Part shown: positions 42,101-53,697 of the stretch, piece after piece
Numbering within the stretch: position 1 is the stretch's first letter
How the letters are laid out: the number at the start of each line of letters is the position of its first letter
Assembly (NCBI RefSeq): GCF_000219625.1
Contig: NC_018205.1
Coordinates: 62,001-126,000 of the forward strand
Direction: 5' to 3'
Source of the DNA: Zymoseptoria tritici IPO323
Lineage: Eukaryota; Ascomycota; Dothideomycetes; Mycosphaerellales; Mycosphaerellaceae
Length of the DNA: 64,000 nucleotides
Program-made: the position numbers and the translations under genes
Notes under the pieces: model-generated
Told to the model about the DNA's origin: nothing
What the model saw: the letters and a program-made list of their open reading frames with translations, nothing else
Databases searched by the model: none

Positions 42101-43198
42101 GCTCTCGAACTTCGTCTCAGCTTGCCTCGTCCACCCGACGCTGCCCGATCACCTCACTCAAATTGGACGGCACGGTCGCTCGGTAGACAGTACCTCACCC
42201 AGGCTCCTGCTTGACCTTCGTGGCCTCCCGTCCACGCGACTTGACCACACTCTTTACGTCCTCCTCCCCGCTAGTCGCATTGGGTTTGCTATCTGTCGCG
42301 GATCTTGAAAGGTGTGATGCGATGGTCGCTGCCAGAACATCCTTCAAATGTCGCATTCTTCGACAAAGCGAATCGCGCTGGAGGAACACGTCGAGGTTTC
42401 TCCAGAACTTCGTCTTTGAGCAGAGCTACATCTCTGCGGCGAGTCGGCAGTTCGTATGGCGTCGCCAAGATTTGCAGGTCGTTGTGAGATATATTTGCGA
42501 AACTCGGATTGCTGTAGGTGGCCTTTGTACAACTCGCGGATGGGTACCTAAGGCTTAACTCTTGCAGCTCTCGGTCTGGCACGACTTCACTTGGTCAAGC
42601 CCATTACATCGTTTTACCGTGTTGACTATCATTGCAGTTTCATCTGCACGAAGACCAAGACTCTCCAAAACGTTCCTCCAACTTGGGTCTCGACTCCGTT
42701 CCTTGCCTTCCACGCCCTCTACTCGTTCTGGACGACCTGGCCGAAGATTGTCCCGACCGCATATACTTCGTCTCTGGAACTAGGACGAATCTGATGGGAA
42801 GCTCGACATTACATGCGTCTGGTTCTTCTTGCGTCCTGGGCGTCGATCTCTGCACGCAGCCATGGTAGTTCCGAGACTCCAAAAACCGCTCAATTCTGCC
42901 CAAACTCACTACATTACCCTCACGACCACCCGACTGCTCACCCGCGACATCTTGTACCAGCGACCCACCATTCTTCAAAGTCACCGGGTACGGCAAGGGA
43001 GACGTCCGGCACACTTGGCCTTGGAGGTCATGTCGTTGGGGTAGGTACGGTATTTTCGAAGTTAGTGCCTCAGGCCGGCTGCCAAATTCTAGGCCTAGAA
43101 TTTGACTAGCGCCGGGACTCTGCTGGCCAAAAGCCTGAGGCTTTTCTTGGTTCCAATATTGCCAAGGCGATCCAACAGACTCGGGCGTTGATCCGCTG
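39141..43198. other. No confident gene over 4 kb
   Basis: Many short ORFs on both strands overlap without consistent signal. Protein-like pieces include KAIGKLSEHQMVIINNFDND (~39694, plus) and IKALFLTRDCDHRYWEMPPT (~41036, plus). A (CT)n run lies at about 40800-40825. The minus-strand frame at 42207-42269 matches 21657-21722. I assign no product. Confidence 0.3.
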
Positions 43199-43660
43199 AT
43201 GCAGAAGCTGGAAGCCGAGATAGCGAGGGTCGATTCGCGCAATGAGGCTATTAAGACGAACGCTACCAAAAACGACCTTGCTGCGCTGTCCGAGCAAGTG
43301 CGCACACTTAAAGACGGCGGCAAGAACGAAGCTAAAGACTTGCGGCAAGATGTTATGTCTCGGCTCGCGACTGTTAGCAAAGACATGGAGGATATCGTCA
43401 AGAAGATTACTACTATTAGGGACAAAGAATAGCAGAACAAGGAGAACTAGGAGCGCGCGAGTAGCACTCAGAAATCTCTACTCAAGCGCATCGAGGATGT
43501 CGAGCGCAACCTTCAGGAGTACACGCTTGCGCTAGAAGAGCTAGGCAAGGAGATAGACGCTGCCCAGACAGACAAGGCATAGAAGATGCTAACTGAGATG
43601 AAGGATCAGGTGAACGCGGGTCAGAGCGGACTCGATTCGGTGGCGGCAAATAAGGACTAG
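43199..43660 (+). pseudogene. Coiled-coil fragment with RIP-like stops
   Basis: ATG at 43199 opens a Lys/Glu/Asp-rich helix (MQKLEAEIARVDSRNEAIKT). The frame continues past TAG codons at ~43430, 43448, 43578 and 43658 through SLLKRIEDVERNLQEYTLAL and MLTEMKDQVNAGQSGLDSVA. Each TAG fits a former CAG. It resembles the coiled-coil part of the 35.5-38.8-kb protein in style; I did not establish direct homology. Confidence 0.5.
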
Positions 43661-43670
43661 AGTACCCTTC

Positions 43671-43785
43671 AAAATGTCGTTCCGAAATGTCGTTTGGCAA
43701 TGTCCGAAACGTCGTTCCGAAATGTCGTTTGGCAATGTCCGAAACGTCGTTCCGAAATGTCGCTTAGGAATGTCCGAATTGTCTA
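43671..43785. repeat. Tandem repeat, 35-bp unit, ~3 copies
   Basis: GTCGTTCCGAAATGTCGTTT followed by GGCAATGTCCGAAAC repeats at 43676, 43711 and 43746 with near identity, and the last copy degenerates. Within the unit the half-motifs CCGAAATGTCG and CCGAAACGTCG are related, suggesting an older shorter repeat. Confidence 0.9.
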
Positions 43786-44825
43786 ATGGGATGTTGCAAT
43801 CATTGCGTGGCTTATAACCGCACACCACAGCTCTTTGATCGTTCGAGCAAATTCACCAACATTTGTCGCAGCGTGGCCGGCCCAGTGCACCAAGCATCTA
43901 ACGTATCGGGCACTGGTAAGACCGGAGCCGGGCGGCAGCATGCCCCAGCAAGATCTTTCCACGGTAGCTGTGTCGGATTTCTTCCGCCGCACGAGCAAGA
44001 ACCTCATGCGATGAAAACGCTGCGATTCCATCCCGCTCTCGCACCGCCAATCCACATGGCGAGGGCTCGTGGTTGGCCTTGCGCTGAAAATGATCCAACA
44101 CCGGCGGCATTCCAACGGCGCGGAACTCTTCGAAGCCAGTAGGAACAGCAGCCAGTAAGGATACAGCAGCCGCTCAGGGCGACGCAGCATATCGAAACCC
44201 ATCAGCTCACATTCATGCGTCCATCGGATAAAAAGAAACCATCGTGCCGCGCGTATGCACTCATGTGCATCCCCGGGCCTGGCCAAAGCCGCAACGACCA
44301 CGAGCGAAAATCATGCAGTCGATGGTGGGAAGCCTGAACTAGGCTCTACTATGCAGCTGAACTGACAATAACCGTACATGACCCAAGCCACGACTGACAA
44401 CAAGAGAAGTGGAAGCGCCCATAATCGCGCGACGCCAACAAGGCAAAATGCAGCGCCACCAAGCAACGCTTGAGCAGATCCAGCCAAACGTCAATTATAT
44501 CCTCATCCTGGTCTGCAGCAGACCAGTCTCCAGAGCGCTCATCGACACCAAAGGCTCGAAGACTCTTCACTTGTCGATAGTGCACGACGAAGCAACAGCC
44601 TCGCATCGACGAGCAACGTATGCGCCTGGATGGACAGCGCCGAAAGATTGCTCACCATGACTACCACCCGGACGATGAACACTGTGTGACCTCGCTTTGT
44701 CTTGCCATTAGAGCGCTTCGTTCCATCCCCTTGGAGGCCTCCAGTGACCTCGGACCTTACATGGACCTGAAGTGAAGACACCTGCCTTTACGCATTGGAG
44801 GCACATGCCAGCCATCTGCTCGTTC
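43786..44825. other. No gene seen
   Basis: Opposing ORFs (43783-44301 minus, 43786-44142 plus) overlap fully. No motif is recognised. Confidence 0.3.
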
Positions 44826-44999
44826 AAGTCGTTTGCGAAAGCTTTGAATGTGGCTGCAGGTTGAAATGGCTTCGTGGACAATCTAAGTTGTTTGCGAAAG
44901 CTTTGAATGTGGCTGCTGATTGAAATGGCTTCGTGGACAATCCAAGTTGTTTGCGAAAGCTTTGAATGTGGCTGCTGGCTGAAGGGGCTTCATAGGCAA
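44826..44999. repeat. Tandem repeat, 59-bp unit, 3 copies
   Basis: GTTTGCGAAAGCTTTGAATG recurs at 44831, 44890 and 44949, each followed by TGGCTGC and TGAAATGGCTTC (the third copy is diverged). Identity between the first two is very high, so expansion is recent. Confidence 0.95.
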
Positions 45000-45189
45000 G
45001 GCCGCCAGCTGGGCGGCCGAGTGTCCGCATACCGTCGTGTGTGGTTGGGATGCGTCACCAGCATCCCGAATGTTGCGAAGTCTGAACCGCACGGTAAGTG
45101 AGCTGAACGTGGGTGGCCACTCCATCGAGAGGTTGATAGCTTCTCTGAACACGTTCAGGAATCTCTTGCTTGTGAAACGCTTGTTGCTT

Positions 45190-45370
45190 GTTGCAAGAGG
45201 CCATCGACCATCCGGAAGCGCGCCGCCACGAGAAGAAGCGAGACATCCAAACTTCACGGACAATTCTCATCGAGCCAAAACCAAGACATCCAAGAGCAAG
45301 AGTATTAGATCTTCGTGTTGAAGCACCAGCAAGGTGCGGAGCAAGCCAACAGGCTGTCCAGAGGCGGTGA
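45190..45370 (+). pseudogene. Fragment related to the 57.8-58.0-kb minus-strand ORF
   Basis: In one plus frame EEARHPNFTDNSHRAKTK and in the next frame HPRARVLDLRVEAPARCG match EEAKHPSFLEKVRRSGGR and HPRARVADLQAEAGYRYE of the 57639-58067 minus-strand frame, in the same order. A one-base shift (~45285) separates the two halves here. This shows that the HPRARV module is a real duplicated sequence. Confidence 0.5.
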
Positions 45371-46970
45371 AGATAAACACATCACGAGCAGTCGATACGT
45401 CCACGACCCACAACAACAGAAGCCGACAAATGCCAGCAACAAGGCGTCGAAGCAGTTGAGGAGGTCGAAGTCTACGACTGACATAAGGTGATCTTGGATT
45501 CTGCTGATGTACTTCAGCATGTTCCTGTCGTGGACGTCAGCACTGGAGACATGGACGATTTGGACGACAAGGAAGAAGACGCCTTAGGTGTTGTGATGAT
45601 CTTGGGTCCTGCTAATGTTCCTCATCTTGCTCTCTCGATTGTCAAGCTGTGAGGGCGACGAGGAGGGCAAGGATGAAGAGATGGAAGATGAGGCGGTCCT
45701 GGGTCCCGCTGATAGCTCTCGCGATGCTTTTCTGCAAGTGGGAGGAGAACTTTTCACTATAAGCCGAAAATGCTGACCAAATACGGAGAAATACAACCCA
45801 GATGCCCAGCTTCGCACATCGTAGCCCCTATGACAGCGTCTCGACTCGTACCCTCTCCTCTCCATTCTTTAATCCATTACTGGAGACGGCAATGACAACC
45901 TGCACTCGTGCCTCCGGGCACAGCGCAATCGAGATAATGCCATTCACCATCACTGGAGACGGCAATGACAGTCGGTATACGCACTCACTCGGATCTGAGA
46001 GATGTCTCGAACCATGACCACAGATTCCATAGGAGAGGGAGCGGGTGCACACGCAACCACTCACATGCAAGACACGGCACCATGCCACAACCCATTCCCA
46101 CAAATATCAAACCCAAAGAAAAAAGTGCAACAAAAAAACCAAGCAGTCGATTGTACAACGCCCACGCTCGGCACTGCGCTGCCACAACACACCGACAACG
46201 GCGCAGATTTGAGGCCTTCATCCGCCGCATCTAGCGTGGCGAGCACGACTCTGCAGAAGGCACCTCGTGCATGGTCCCGTCGTTGATGTGGGACCCTCAA
46301 TGCACGTCGTCGCTGCGGAGAGACTCGGGTGTTGCGAGAAGACACCATCGATCATCTCGAGAGCCTGAAGCCTTCGAATGAGCTTTCCGCTGCCCAGAAT
46401 GGCAGCACGGCGGAGGGATGTGCCAGGAATGGGTAAAGGTCATGTTGATGGCTGTCGCGGTGTTGTTCGGATGATGTCCAACAACTGGCTTCATCGAAGC
46501 AAAAATGTAGATCAGACATGGTGGGACTTGGTTCAATGTAGCTAGCCGCTCTTGAAAGTACTTGCCGTCCACAAACCATCCTTTCATGTCCACTGCATGC
46601 ATGTACTTTGGTCGTGGTTGTTGTTGTCACTACAAGAAAGCCCGTTTCGTTCCTCTTCCGACGACGTTTCATTTGCCGTTTCTTGACGACTAGCATGCTT
46701 CTAGAAGAGCCTGAACGGTCACCTCGTAACCGTGTACGTCGCCGGCGATCATTGAACTACCGTGAAACTGATCTCCCAGGTTGTTAAAGAACAAACTCGA
46801 GAATTTCTCAATTCTGACCCATTCGGTTGATGATCTCGCGAGGTTTCAATCCAATCGAGGAATGCTATACATTATGCAGTGGCCACCGTACGTCATGCTG
46901 AAGCCTCTATGTGGCGAAGTGAGGTCGATCTCGCCGGCGACGTGCAAGATGTGGTCAAAATTCATCGCAA
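45371..46970. other. No confident gene; internal repeats
   Basis: A loosely repeated string (GATCTTGGATTCTGCTGATG, ATCTTGGGTCCTGCTAATG, TCCTGGGTCCCGCTGATAG) occurs near 45491, 45599 and 45694. CACTGGAGACGGCAATGACA occurs twice, about 76 bp apart (~45878 and ~45952). A plus frame near 45700-45770 reads SSRDAFLQVGGELFTISRKC, which could be a BTB/KCTD-like start. No continuous gene was resolved. Confidence 0.35.
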
Positions 46971-46994
46971 CCCTAACCATAACCCTAACCCTAA
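46971..46994. repeat. Interstitial telomere-like tract
   Basis: Four CCCTAA hexamers, the second reading CCATAA, in perfect phase. CCCTAA/TTAGGG is the usual telomere repeat of filamentous fungi. It lies inside unique-looking sequence and not at a window end. Confidence 0.85.
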
Positions 46995-47554
46995 CGCTGG
47001 ACCATTCTCATTCCATCGTTTCCCGCCGGCACAACAGGCGGCGACGTGATACAACACTCGCAACAGACCAGGGAAGATGCTCTACGTCATTTGAAACGAT
47101 TGAGATCACTTCGCGGCGATGTGAAAAATTTGCAATGTTCCTTGATCGAAAATCGTCATGGGTTGACTTGGAATTTCTCACATCACGAAAATCGCAAAAT
47201 CGCGATTGGCGACAATGTGGACTTCGAACCTTCCATGATCGTCGTTCCGGACCATGAGAATGAGGTTGCAAACGTGTGGATACCATCGTGTCTCACGAAG
47301 GAGGTCACAATGACTTTTTCGAGGCGGACAAGCGTGCCTGATCTGAGGAGACAGTCTCACGCCCAACGATGTCAAGCCCGTGTGGTAGAGGGACAGAAAA
47401 GCATGCTGTCGGACCAGGAGAAGGAGGACGAGCACTCTTCATAGCTCGTCTTTTCCTCGGCGTACAGGCGCAGTCCACTTGCTCTTCCTCTCGCATCTTG
47501 CGCTCGAACGGCAGGCTCGGACGGCAGGACACCGCCACAATCACCCTGAGGTGC
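46995..47554. other. No confident gene
   Basis: Overlapping ORFs on both strands (47046-47444 plus, 47178-47435 minus). The plus frame has a basic helix and acidic tail (VEGQKSMLSDQEKEDEHSS). No family is recognised. Confidence 0.3.
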
Positions 47555-47720
47555 GTGTTGTCGTGGAAGTCGAAGTCGGCACGCGGCGGTGATGGCCACG
47601 ATCACGTTCGAGGCGCATATGGTCATGGAAGTCGAAGTCTGCACGCGGCGTTGATGGCCACAATCACCTTGAGACGCGCATTGCCGTGGGAGTCGGCGGG
47701 CGTCACGTACGCCTCGTGGA
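47555..47720 (-). repeat. Coding tandem repeat, ADFDFH module
   Basis: On the minus strand the string GTGATYGTGGCCATCAMCGCC, then GCGTGCNGACTTCGACTTCC, recurs about every 60 bp (three diverged copies). In one frame it encodes ADFDFHDNTHLRVIVAV and similar. A further copy lies at 27885-27930 on the plus strand. Confidence 0.6.
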
Positions 47721-48500
47721 ACTCTTCGTACTGAGCTTGGCTCTTGTGCTCCGCCTTCTCGTCCTCCTCATCGTCGTAGTCCTCGTGGAACTCTTCGTAC
47801 TGGCGCCCGATGACGATGTCCCGGAATGTAATCTCTGCCATGGTTTGATCAGTATCTTGTGCATGCAAAGTGACTTTTCGCACAATCCAGGCAGGTAAAG
47901 GATGGAATGGCGAAAGAGGGAGGGAAGCGTAGGGAAGAGGCTTTTGTGCTCGTGCTCCTCGTCGTCGTCGTCGCCGTCGTCGTCCTGCTCCCCACCCTCC
48001 TCGTACTGAGCCTTGCTTTTGTGCTCGTGCTCCTCGTCGTCGCCATCGTCCTGCTCCCCACGCTCCTCGTACTGAGCTTGGCTTTTGTGCTCATGCACTG
48101 TGACTTCCGTGTTGGTAAGATCGAGCATGATGACCATGACAAGGCAAGCACATGCAGAGCGATGATGCCAATTCTCGTCGTGTCCTTCTTCCTCGCAGCC
48201 CTCTTCCTCCTCCTCGTCCTCCTCCCTCCCACCCTCCTCGTACTGAGCCTGACTTTTGTGCTTGTGCACAGTGACTTCCACGGTGTCGGTCGGTGACCGT
48301 GGCGAGGGAAGAGACGCAGGGGGATGAATGAAATGCTGTTCGTCGTCGTCTCCTCAACTCCTTCTTCTCACCACCCTCCTCCCCACCATCCTCCTCCACA
48401 CCCTCCTCGTACTGAGCCTGGCTCTTATGCTCGTGCACTGTGACTTCCACGGTGTTGGCAAGATCGAACATGTCGATACTGGAGAGAGAGAGACGCAGGC
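47623..48500 (-). pseudogene. Acidic repeat protein remnant (HEHKSQAQYEE modules)
   Basis: Reading from MFDLANTVEVTVHEHKSQAQ (~48470), five to six modules of (E/H)HKS(Q/K)AQYEE followed by Asp/Glu-only stretches occur down to about 47700, in two frames. A late part reads EITFRDIVIGRQYEEFHEDY and AEHKSQAQYEEFHEAYVTPA. Variable-length GAC/GAG runs cause the frame changes. The same starting module at 27723 shows that the family is dispersed. The modules are highly acidic with no recognised fold; function unknown. Confidence 0.45.
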
Positions 48501-49299
48501 TCTCAGCGTGTTGGTAAGGTCGAACATGGTGGATGTGATGAGCGGAAGCGGGGCGTTTCCCATCTGGCGCCCGAAGAGCCTCATTCCACTGCCTTGCCCA
48601 CGAAGAGTTCCGAGAGTGGCCGTATTGTTGCTTTCGTCCAGCTTCCAGATCCTCCAGCATGATATCCTCCAAGTTCGCTCCTCCATCTTGACGTCCTCCA
48701 TCTTGATATCCTCCAGCCTTGACGTATCGCAATCATCCTTTGAGACTGTAGACGTGTCCTTACCCACTGCTAGCGTTCCCACTTGCCCGGCATCAGTTGG
48801 TCTCTTCCTCTTGTCGACATTGCAGAGTAGCACGCTCGTGATCTCCTCCCAAGCATCAATCAATGCTCCCACGGCCATCGGCTCCATTCCCGATTCCCGA
48901 TCTGCTCTGACTTGAGCGTCATCTCCTTCGGCATCCTAAATGCCTCCTTTTGAAGTTCCAGCTCAATCCGTCGCTCCAACTGGCATGCCAAAACCCAGTG
49001 ACCTCCTGACATTCACGTCGATCCTCCTTCTGCTGATCGGAGCCGGCATGTTCGACATCGCGCCGTGGGCGAGGCAGGAATGTCGAAGACTCCCACGCGT
49101 ATGCTCTGGTCGGAGAGGCCTGATGCAAGGCGTGTGGCGGCTTTGTTGGCGTGAATTCGGTGTTGATGTGTTGATGAATGCGAATTGAGAAGGGAAGTCC
49201 TGGAAGGATGGAGGCCGGCTTTGGCTCCGACACTCCCGCTTGGGCACCTTTTGGAGATGACTCCTCATCCACAAGATCTGTCGCGAAACTCATGTTCTA
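48501..49299. other. No confident gene
   Basis: ORFs overlap on both strands. On the minus strand, CTCCATCTTGA/TCCTCCA runs (~48660-48720) encode repeated EDIKMEDVKMEE, a short acidic repeat. No product is assigned. Confidence 0.3.
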
Positions 49300-50438
49300 T
49301 GGCGCTAAACAAAGGTAATCTCTTGCTCTAGGTCTACAACTCTCTCTCCTATGGTTGACGAAAGCGCGCAGGTTTTGTGTTGCAATCCGCTGAAGCCCGA
49401 CCCTCGACTTTCTCACGCTGTACCAAGATTCGCCCAAAGGTCTCACAGCCCACCACATTGATATTTCGCTCTGTTTGATGGCGCTAAACAGAGATCTGGT
49501 CATGCTCTATCGATATCTGCAATATCAAGAGTTTGGCGCCAGGCGTTCTCTTAAGCACCAAGTTAGCCGCCGTTCGAAGCTGTATCGAGCGTACACTGAA
49601 AGTTCAAGCCATCGCTCAGGACTGAAGAACAACCCATGCCCAGAAGGTATCCGGACTTTTGAAGAAGCCAAAGTGGAGTCATTGATATTCTCCAGGCCTC
49701 TCCGCAGCAAATTACAAACAAAAGTACCAAGTTGTGCAGAATGCGTACGAAATCCGCCCTCCGGCTTCGCTGGAAGCTTTGCTCACAACACGGCGCTTTC
49801 GCCGCACTGGTCATTTGCGAACACGGACATGTGCAGGTCTTCCCAAGACTGATTGAATCTATGGATCCCCAAAATATCTTGAGTTTAGCGCCACGCGTTG
49901 TGTTAGGCACCCGTCTCAAGTGCTTTCAAGCTGGCTTCGGAGTAAGCTGGCACCAGACACGGACCTTTCCTCACACTACATCTGATCCAACAAATGCAAG
50001 GTGCGGAATACCTTGATATTGGTAAGGCCTATCCAAATACCGAAGAGCACTCAACTCCCATGTCGCGTTGTGGTATGCACCGATGCGCCAGCGAGGCCAG
50101 TCCGGCTTGCTTTCCAGCCCAAGTCACCGAGAGGTCATCTTGGTGCTTAACACAACACATGGCGCTAAACTCATGATATTGCAGGAATCGCCAGAATAGA
50201 CCTACATCTACAGTCGTCTGCGATATCAAGAGTTTGGCGCTAGGCGTTCTCTTAAGCACTACATTCACAGCGTCCAGCCCCTGAATCCTTACCCAAAGTC
50301 CCATGTCGCAAACGTCGACGCTTTCGTCACAACACGGTGCACGATTGAACTCTTCGAGTACGAATTGTAGATCTAGAGTGAATCTATCAGCCTATTGAGT
50401 ATCGAGATTTCGGCGCCAGGTTTGGTCTTATGCACTAA
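49300..50438. repeat. Cluster of a ~42-bp motif in both orientations
   Basis: Forward copies (ATATCAAGAGTTTGGCGCCA then GGCGTTCTCTTAAGCAC) lie at 49519-49559, 49874-49911 (diverged), 50218-50260 and 50398-50438 (diverged). Inverted copies lie at 50142-50183 (full) and, as TGGCGCTAAAC cores, at 49300 and 49479. The inverted/forward pair 50142-50183 with 50218-50260 makes a ~42-bp-arm hairpin with a 34-nt loop. Between motifs the sequence is unrelated, so the motif was multiplied, not the whole block. No gene is assigned in this segment. Confidence 0.75.
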
Positions 50439-50709
50439 CGTGCCAGTAAGGTCTTTTCGCCGCCTGGCCTTTGGGCTTTCTGCCAAACTTCACCGCACCC
50501 AACTCCGACTTCAACTTCACGTTCAACGCGACGGTCCAGCACAACATTCCGACAGTGCATCGATGCAGTCGACCCTTAACAAGACAGCGACATTACACAT
50601 TAACTAACAACAAGGCTGCTACTCACCGCGCGCGGCCACGATGCATAATTAAAGCGACCTCAAATGCGATAGACAGCCTTCGCATCTTACCGGACTTCGA
50701 CCTGACGGA
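50439..50709. other. No gene seen
   Basis: Short ORFs only. The segment is interrupted at its right end by the miniature element. Confidence 0.35.
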
Positions 50710-51044
50710 TCTGCGACCAGAGTGGTCAATATGAGATGTCATCAATGAGGCGTCATCAATGAATCCTTAATATGACGGGCCTTCGATGACATATGACGGG
50801 GTTGCTGATGATATGAGAAGTCATTAATAAGGGCGAAGTTATTAATAAGGGCGGACATAGTTAGTAATATTGTCGGTGACCATCCCTATTAGGAAGGAGG
50901 TGTTATTAATAGTGCGTATATAGATGCCAAGCCGTCATATATGAGGACTCATCAATGAATTATGACGACCCCTTGCTACTAATAATATAAATTATGACGA
51001 CCTATTTACTGATGAGTCGTTATATTGACCACTCTGTCTGCGAC
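50710..51044. mobile_element. hAT miniature inverted-repeat element (319 bp) with 8-bp TSD
   Basis: The element is 50718-51036. The left end CAGAGTGGTCAATAT and right end ATATTGACCACTCTG are perfect inverted repeats, and weaker complementarity continues inward (TGATGA/TCATCA steps). TCTGCGAC flanks both sides exactly (50710-50717 and 51037-51044). CAG-starting ends and an 8-bp duplication are hAT hallmarks. The interior is AT-rich with many TCATCAATGA/TATGACG strings and no frame. Perfect TIRs and TSDs suggest a fairly young insertion that depended on a transposase encoded elsewhere. Confidence 0.92.
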
Positions 51045-51992
51045 TTTGTTGAGGCGTAGGACGAGAAGCGCGCAATGGGCGTGGTCTGAGAGAAGCGCCG
51101 TGCCTCACGAGAACATTTGGGACGGGAGAGACGGGACAGGTTGGGATAGGAGAGGTTAGTTAAGACAAGCATAATTGTGACAACAAGAACAAGAATTGGA
51201 AGACGTGGACTGGGATGCGGAGGACTGGGACAATGGGGATTGGGTTAAGGAGATGGTGGAGCAGGAGGAAGGACCATGGCAGCCCGCGAGTTGGATGGAT
51301 TGCGGACAGCACCGGAAGTGAAAGAAGTGCGGACGACAGCATGAGGAGCGGAAGAAGAGTTGTCGGTTGAAGGGCTCCCTGGCTTAGCGAGAACGACCGT
51401 GAGGGAAAGCTCATTCGCATCCTCTGTTCCGCTACTATGCTAACAGTCTGCGACTAAGCCACAGGATCTAGTATACTAGGAGGAAGCGACCTTGCAATAA
51501 TACACAAAAGCCTCCCTCTAGGCCAGGACTTTACAGATAACACCTCTTGTTATGCGCCGACCGAGTTTTTAGACCTCCTGAGCAATTAGGCCACTTGTTA
51601 AGATCGAATCGTCCACGGCCTCATTCAAATGCCAGAATTCAACTTCAGTCATCTACGAGATTGCCAGCGGAAACCATTTTGAAGACAGGAGAAGGTCGCT
51701 CCTCTGCCTCGCTTAACGAACGCCGACGCCAGGGGCATGCTTAGAGGGCATGCTTGGAGCCGCCGCTTGTCACTTACTCGGAGCTGCTACTTGTAACTTA
51801 CGGCAAGCGATTGCAGCCGCTTAAGTACAAAGATCACACTCCCAGCGATTCGAGCAACCACAACTGCAAGGAACACACTTCCCGTCCGATCGATGATCCA
51901 CTATTCCGCGCCTGGAAGAAGATCCATTCCGTCTTCCACGAAGAAGGCATCAGGACCTCGGCACGTACAAGCTGTTTATAATCTCAATAATC
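51045..51992. other. No confident gene
   Basis: A plus frame near 51615-51760 (MPEFNFSHLRDCQRKPF, then TGA, then RQEKVAPLPRLTNADARG) looks like decayed coding DNA. The family is not recognised. Confidence 0.3.
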
Positions 51993-52385
51993 TCACCGAG
52001 CATGCTACGACACGACAAGCAGCGACATGCTGTACGCAATAAACGCAAAGGTGGCACGCCGAATGCAAAGACCTTTGCCGCTCCGCCTCTTAAGTTCGGA
52101 GCATCAATTAAGCTGTTTATGATTGCAATCTGCAGGACCGAAAGTAGCGCGACGAATGCAGAAGATGGCTGCCGACGAAAGAGCAGTCGACATTTCGAAC
52201 AGAAGGCACCGGCTGCTGTTCGATTAAACAGGTCGTAGTCTCCGATCAAAGGATTCCACGACTGCGATGATCGATTAACTTCGATGGTTGGACAGAATCG
52301 TGCCAGGCATGCCACGACATGACAAGCAGCGACATGCTGTACGCAATGAACGCGATGGTGGCACGACGAATGCACAAACTTGGCA
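51993..52385. repeat. Direct repeat, ~88 bp, 301 bp apart
   Basis: GCATGCYACGACAYGACAAG then CAGCGACATGCTGTACGCAA occurs at ~51999 and ~52300, with similarity continuing through GGTGGCACG.CGAATGCA. In one plus frame both encode SSDMLYA.NA.VARRM, the second running on into HKLGTAVLVVLKDRVMGILE. This is probably an internal duplication in a decayed gene. Confidence 0.8.
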
Positions 52386-53697
52386 CGGCGGTGCTCGTCG
52401 TCTTGAAGGATCGCGTTATGGGCATTTTGGAGAGCAAATATCGTGTCCTGTTCCGTTGATGGTCCACTATCAAGCGCCTGGGGCAATACGCTGCAGAGAT
52501 TCGACTACGATACCGGTCTCAGCTTACCTCTGCCCGAGCAATTCATCACCTTAATCGACTTGCGGCCGCCACCGAAAGTAGCGGATGCTTTTATGCCCTC
52601 TTACGGTCTCCCACGGTTTGCGTCAGAAGCAATCTATCTGCTAACACCAACGGACTGCGAACATTGCGAACTAGCTGTTCTGCAAGGTTTCGAGGAACGG
52701 GTTGACCTGCAATGCTGCCGTGTCTTCGAAAAGAGCGGATGTCGATGAGGCGAGCCTGGCCAGCCATTCACGATTTGATTAAAGGATACGACGAGACGTG
52801 CTCCGCCGGCCATTCACGATCTGATCAAAGGATACTACAATCAGGCGTCGGATGTGTACAGAGACAATCCCGAAGGCATGCCGATCATGCTTCTTATAGT
52901 CCTTAAACTGGGATCATTAGTAGCGGGCTCACTGGTGGCCTTGGTATGATAGTTTCATGCCTTCCTGTCATAGCAATGCCGCCTGCTCCGATTTGAACGA
53001 GGACGAACTTCCAGACCTCGCCGGAGACAATGGCCACATTCAGCCAGCGAAAGGTCAAAGCCGAGTGAGCCTTCACGAGGAATGACAACCACCGAAGCTT
53101 CTTCCTATCGAGATTCGTCACCGATCAACACGCCCACCTTTAGCCAGCGAAAGGTGCAAGCCGCGAGAGAGACCCTCTAATGCAGCGGATAATCGGACTA
53201 TCACGATCTCCTCTCCAGACTTGGCGAGCTGATGACTGCTCAAGCTGGCGGCGGAACTCCTTGACGACATTTACGGAAGGAGGGAGTAGAATGGAGGAGG
53301 ACCAGGAGAATAAGCATGCCGTCGGTTGGGTGTCCTTAATTCTAGCACTCGCATTGATAGCTTAGCAACGTTGCCGTTCTTCTTAAATTATTACTGTAGA
53401 CTCATGGGAAAGGACACGATATTGTGAGCTGTATCAATGTCTGGCGGTTTAGACCATGTATCCGATTCAACCGTGAAGCGCACATCATTGTGATATTCAC
53501 GAACTCGCGAATAACATCGAATCTACGAAACGTCTTCTTCCTCCTCTCCATTGATAGGGATTGAATACAGAGCTCAGAGCTCAGAGCTCGATCATTCGCG
53601 CAAGCTTGTCAATATGAACACTTCAAAACTTACCCCTTTATTATTCAGTACGCCGGCGTGGCCAAGTTAAGGCGCAGCCATCATATCTAATCCCCCA
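52386..53697. other. No confident gene
   Basis: The plus frame continues from the duplicated block (LGQYAAEIRLRYRSQLTSAR, ~52480-52540) and then breaks. CCAGCGAAAGGT(C/G)AAAGCCG / CCAGCGAAAGGTGCAAGCCG is repeated near 53044 and 53144. Nothing else was resolved. Confidence 0.3.

Noticed and set aside
42640..43440. 266-codon minus-strand ORF with hydrophobic N-terminus
   Set aside because: Half of it is antisense to the coiled-coil fragment at 43199-43660, and the rest lacks coherent protein character.
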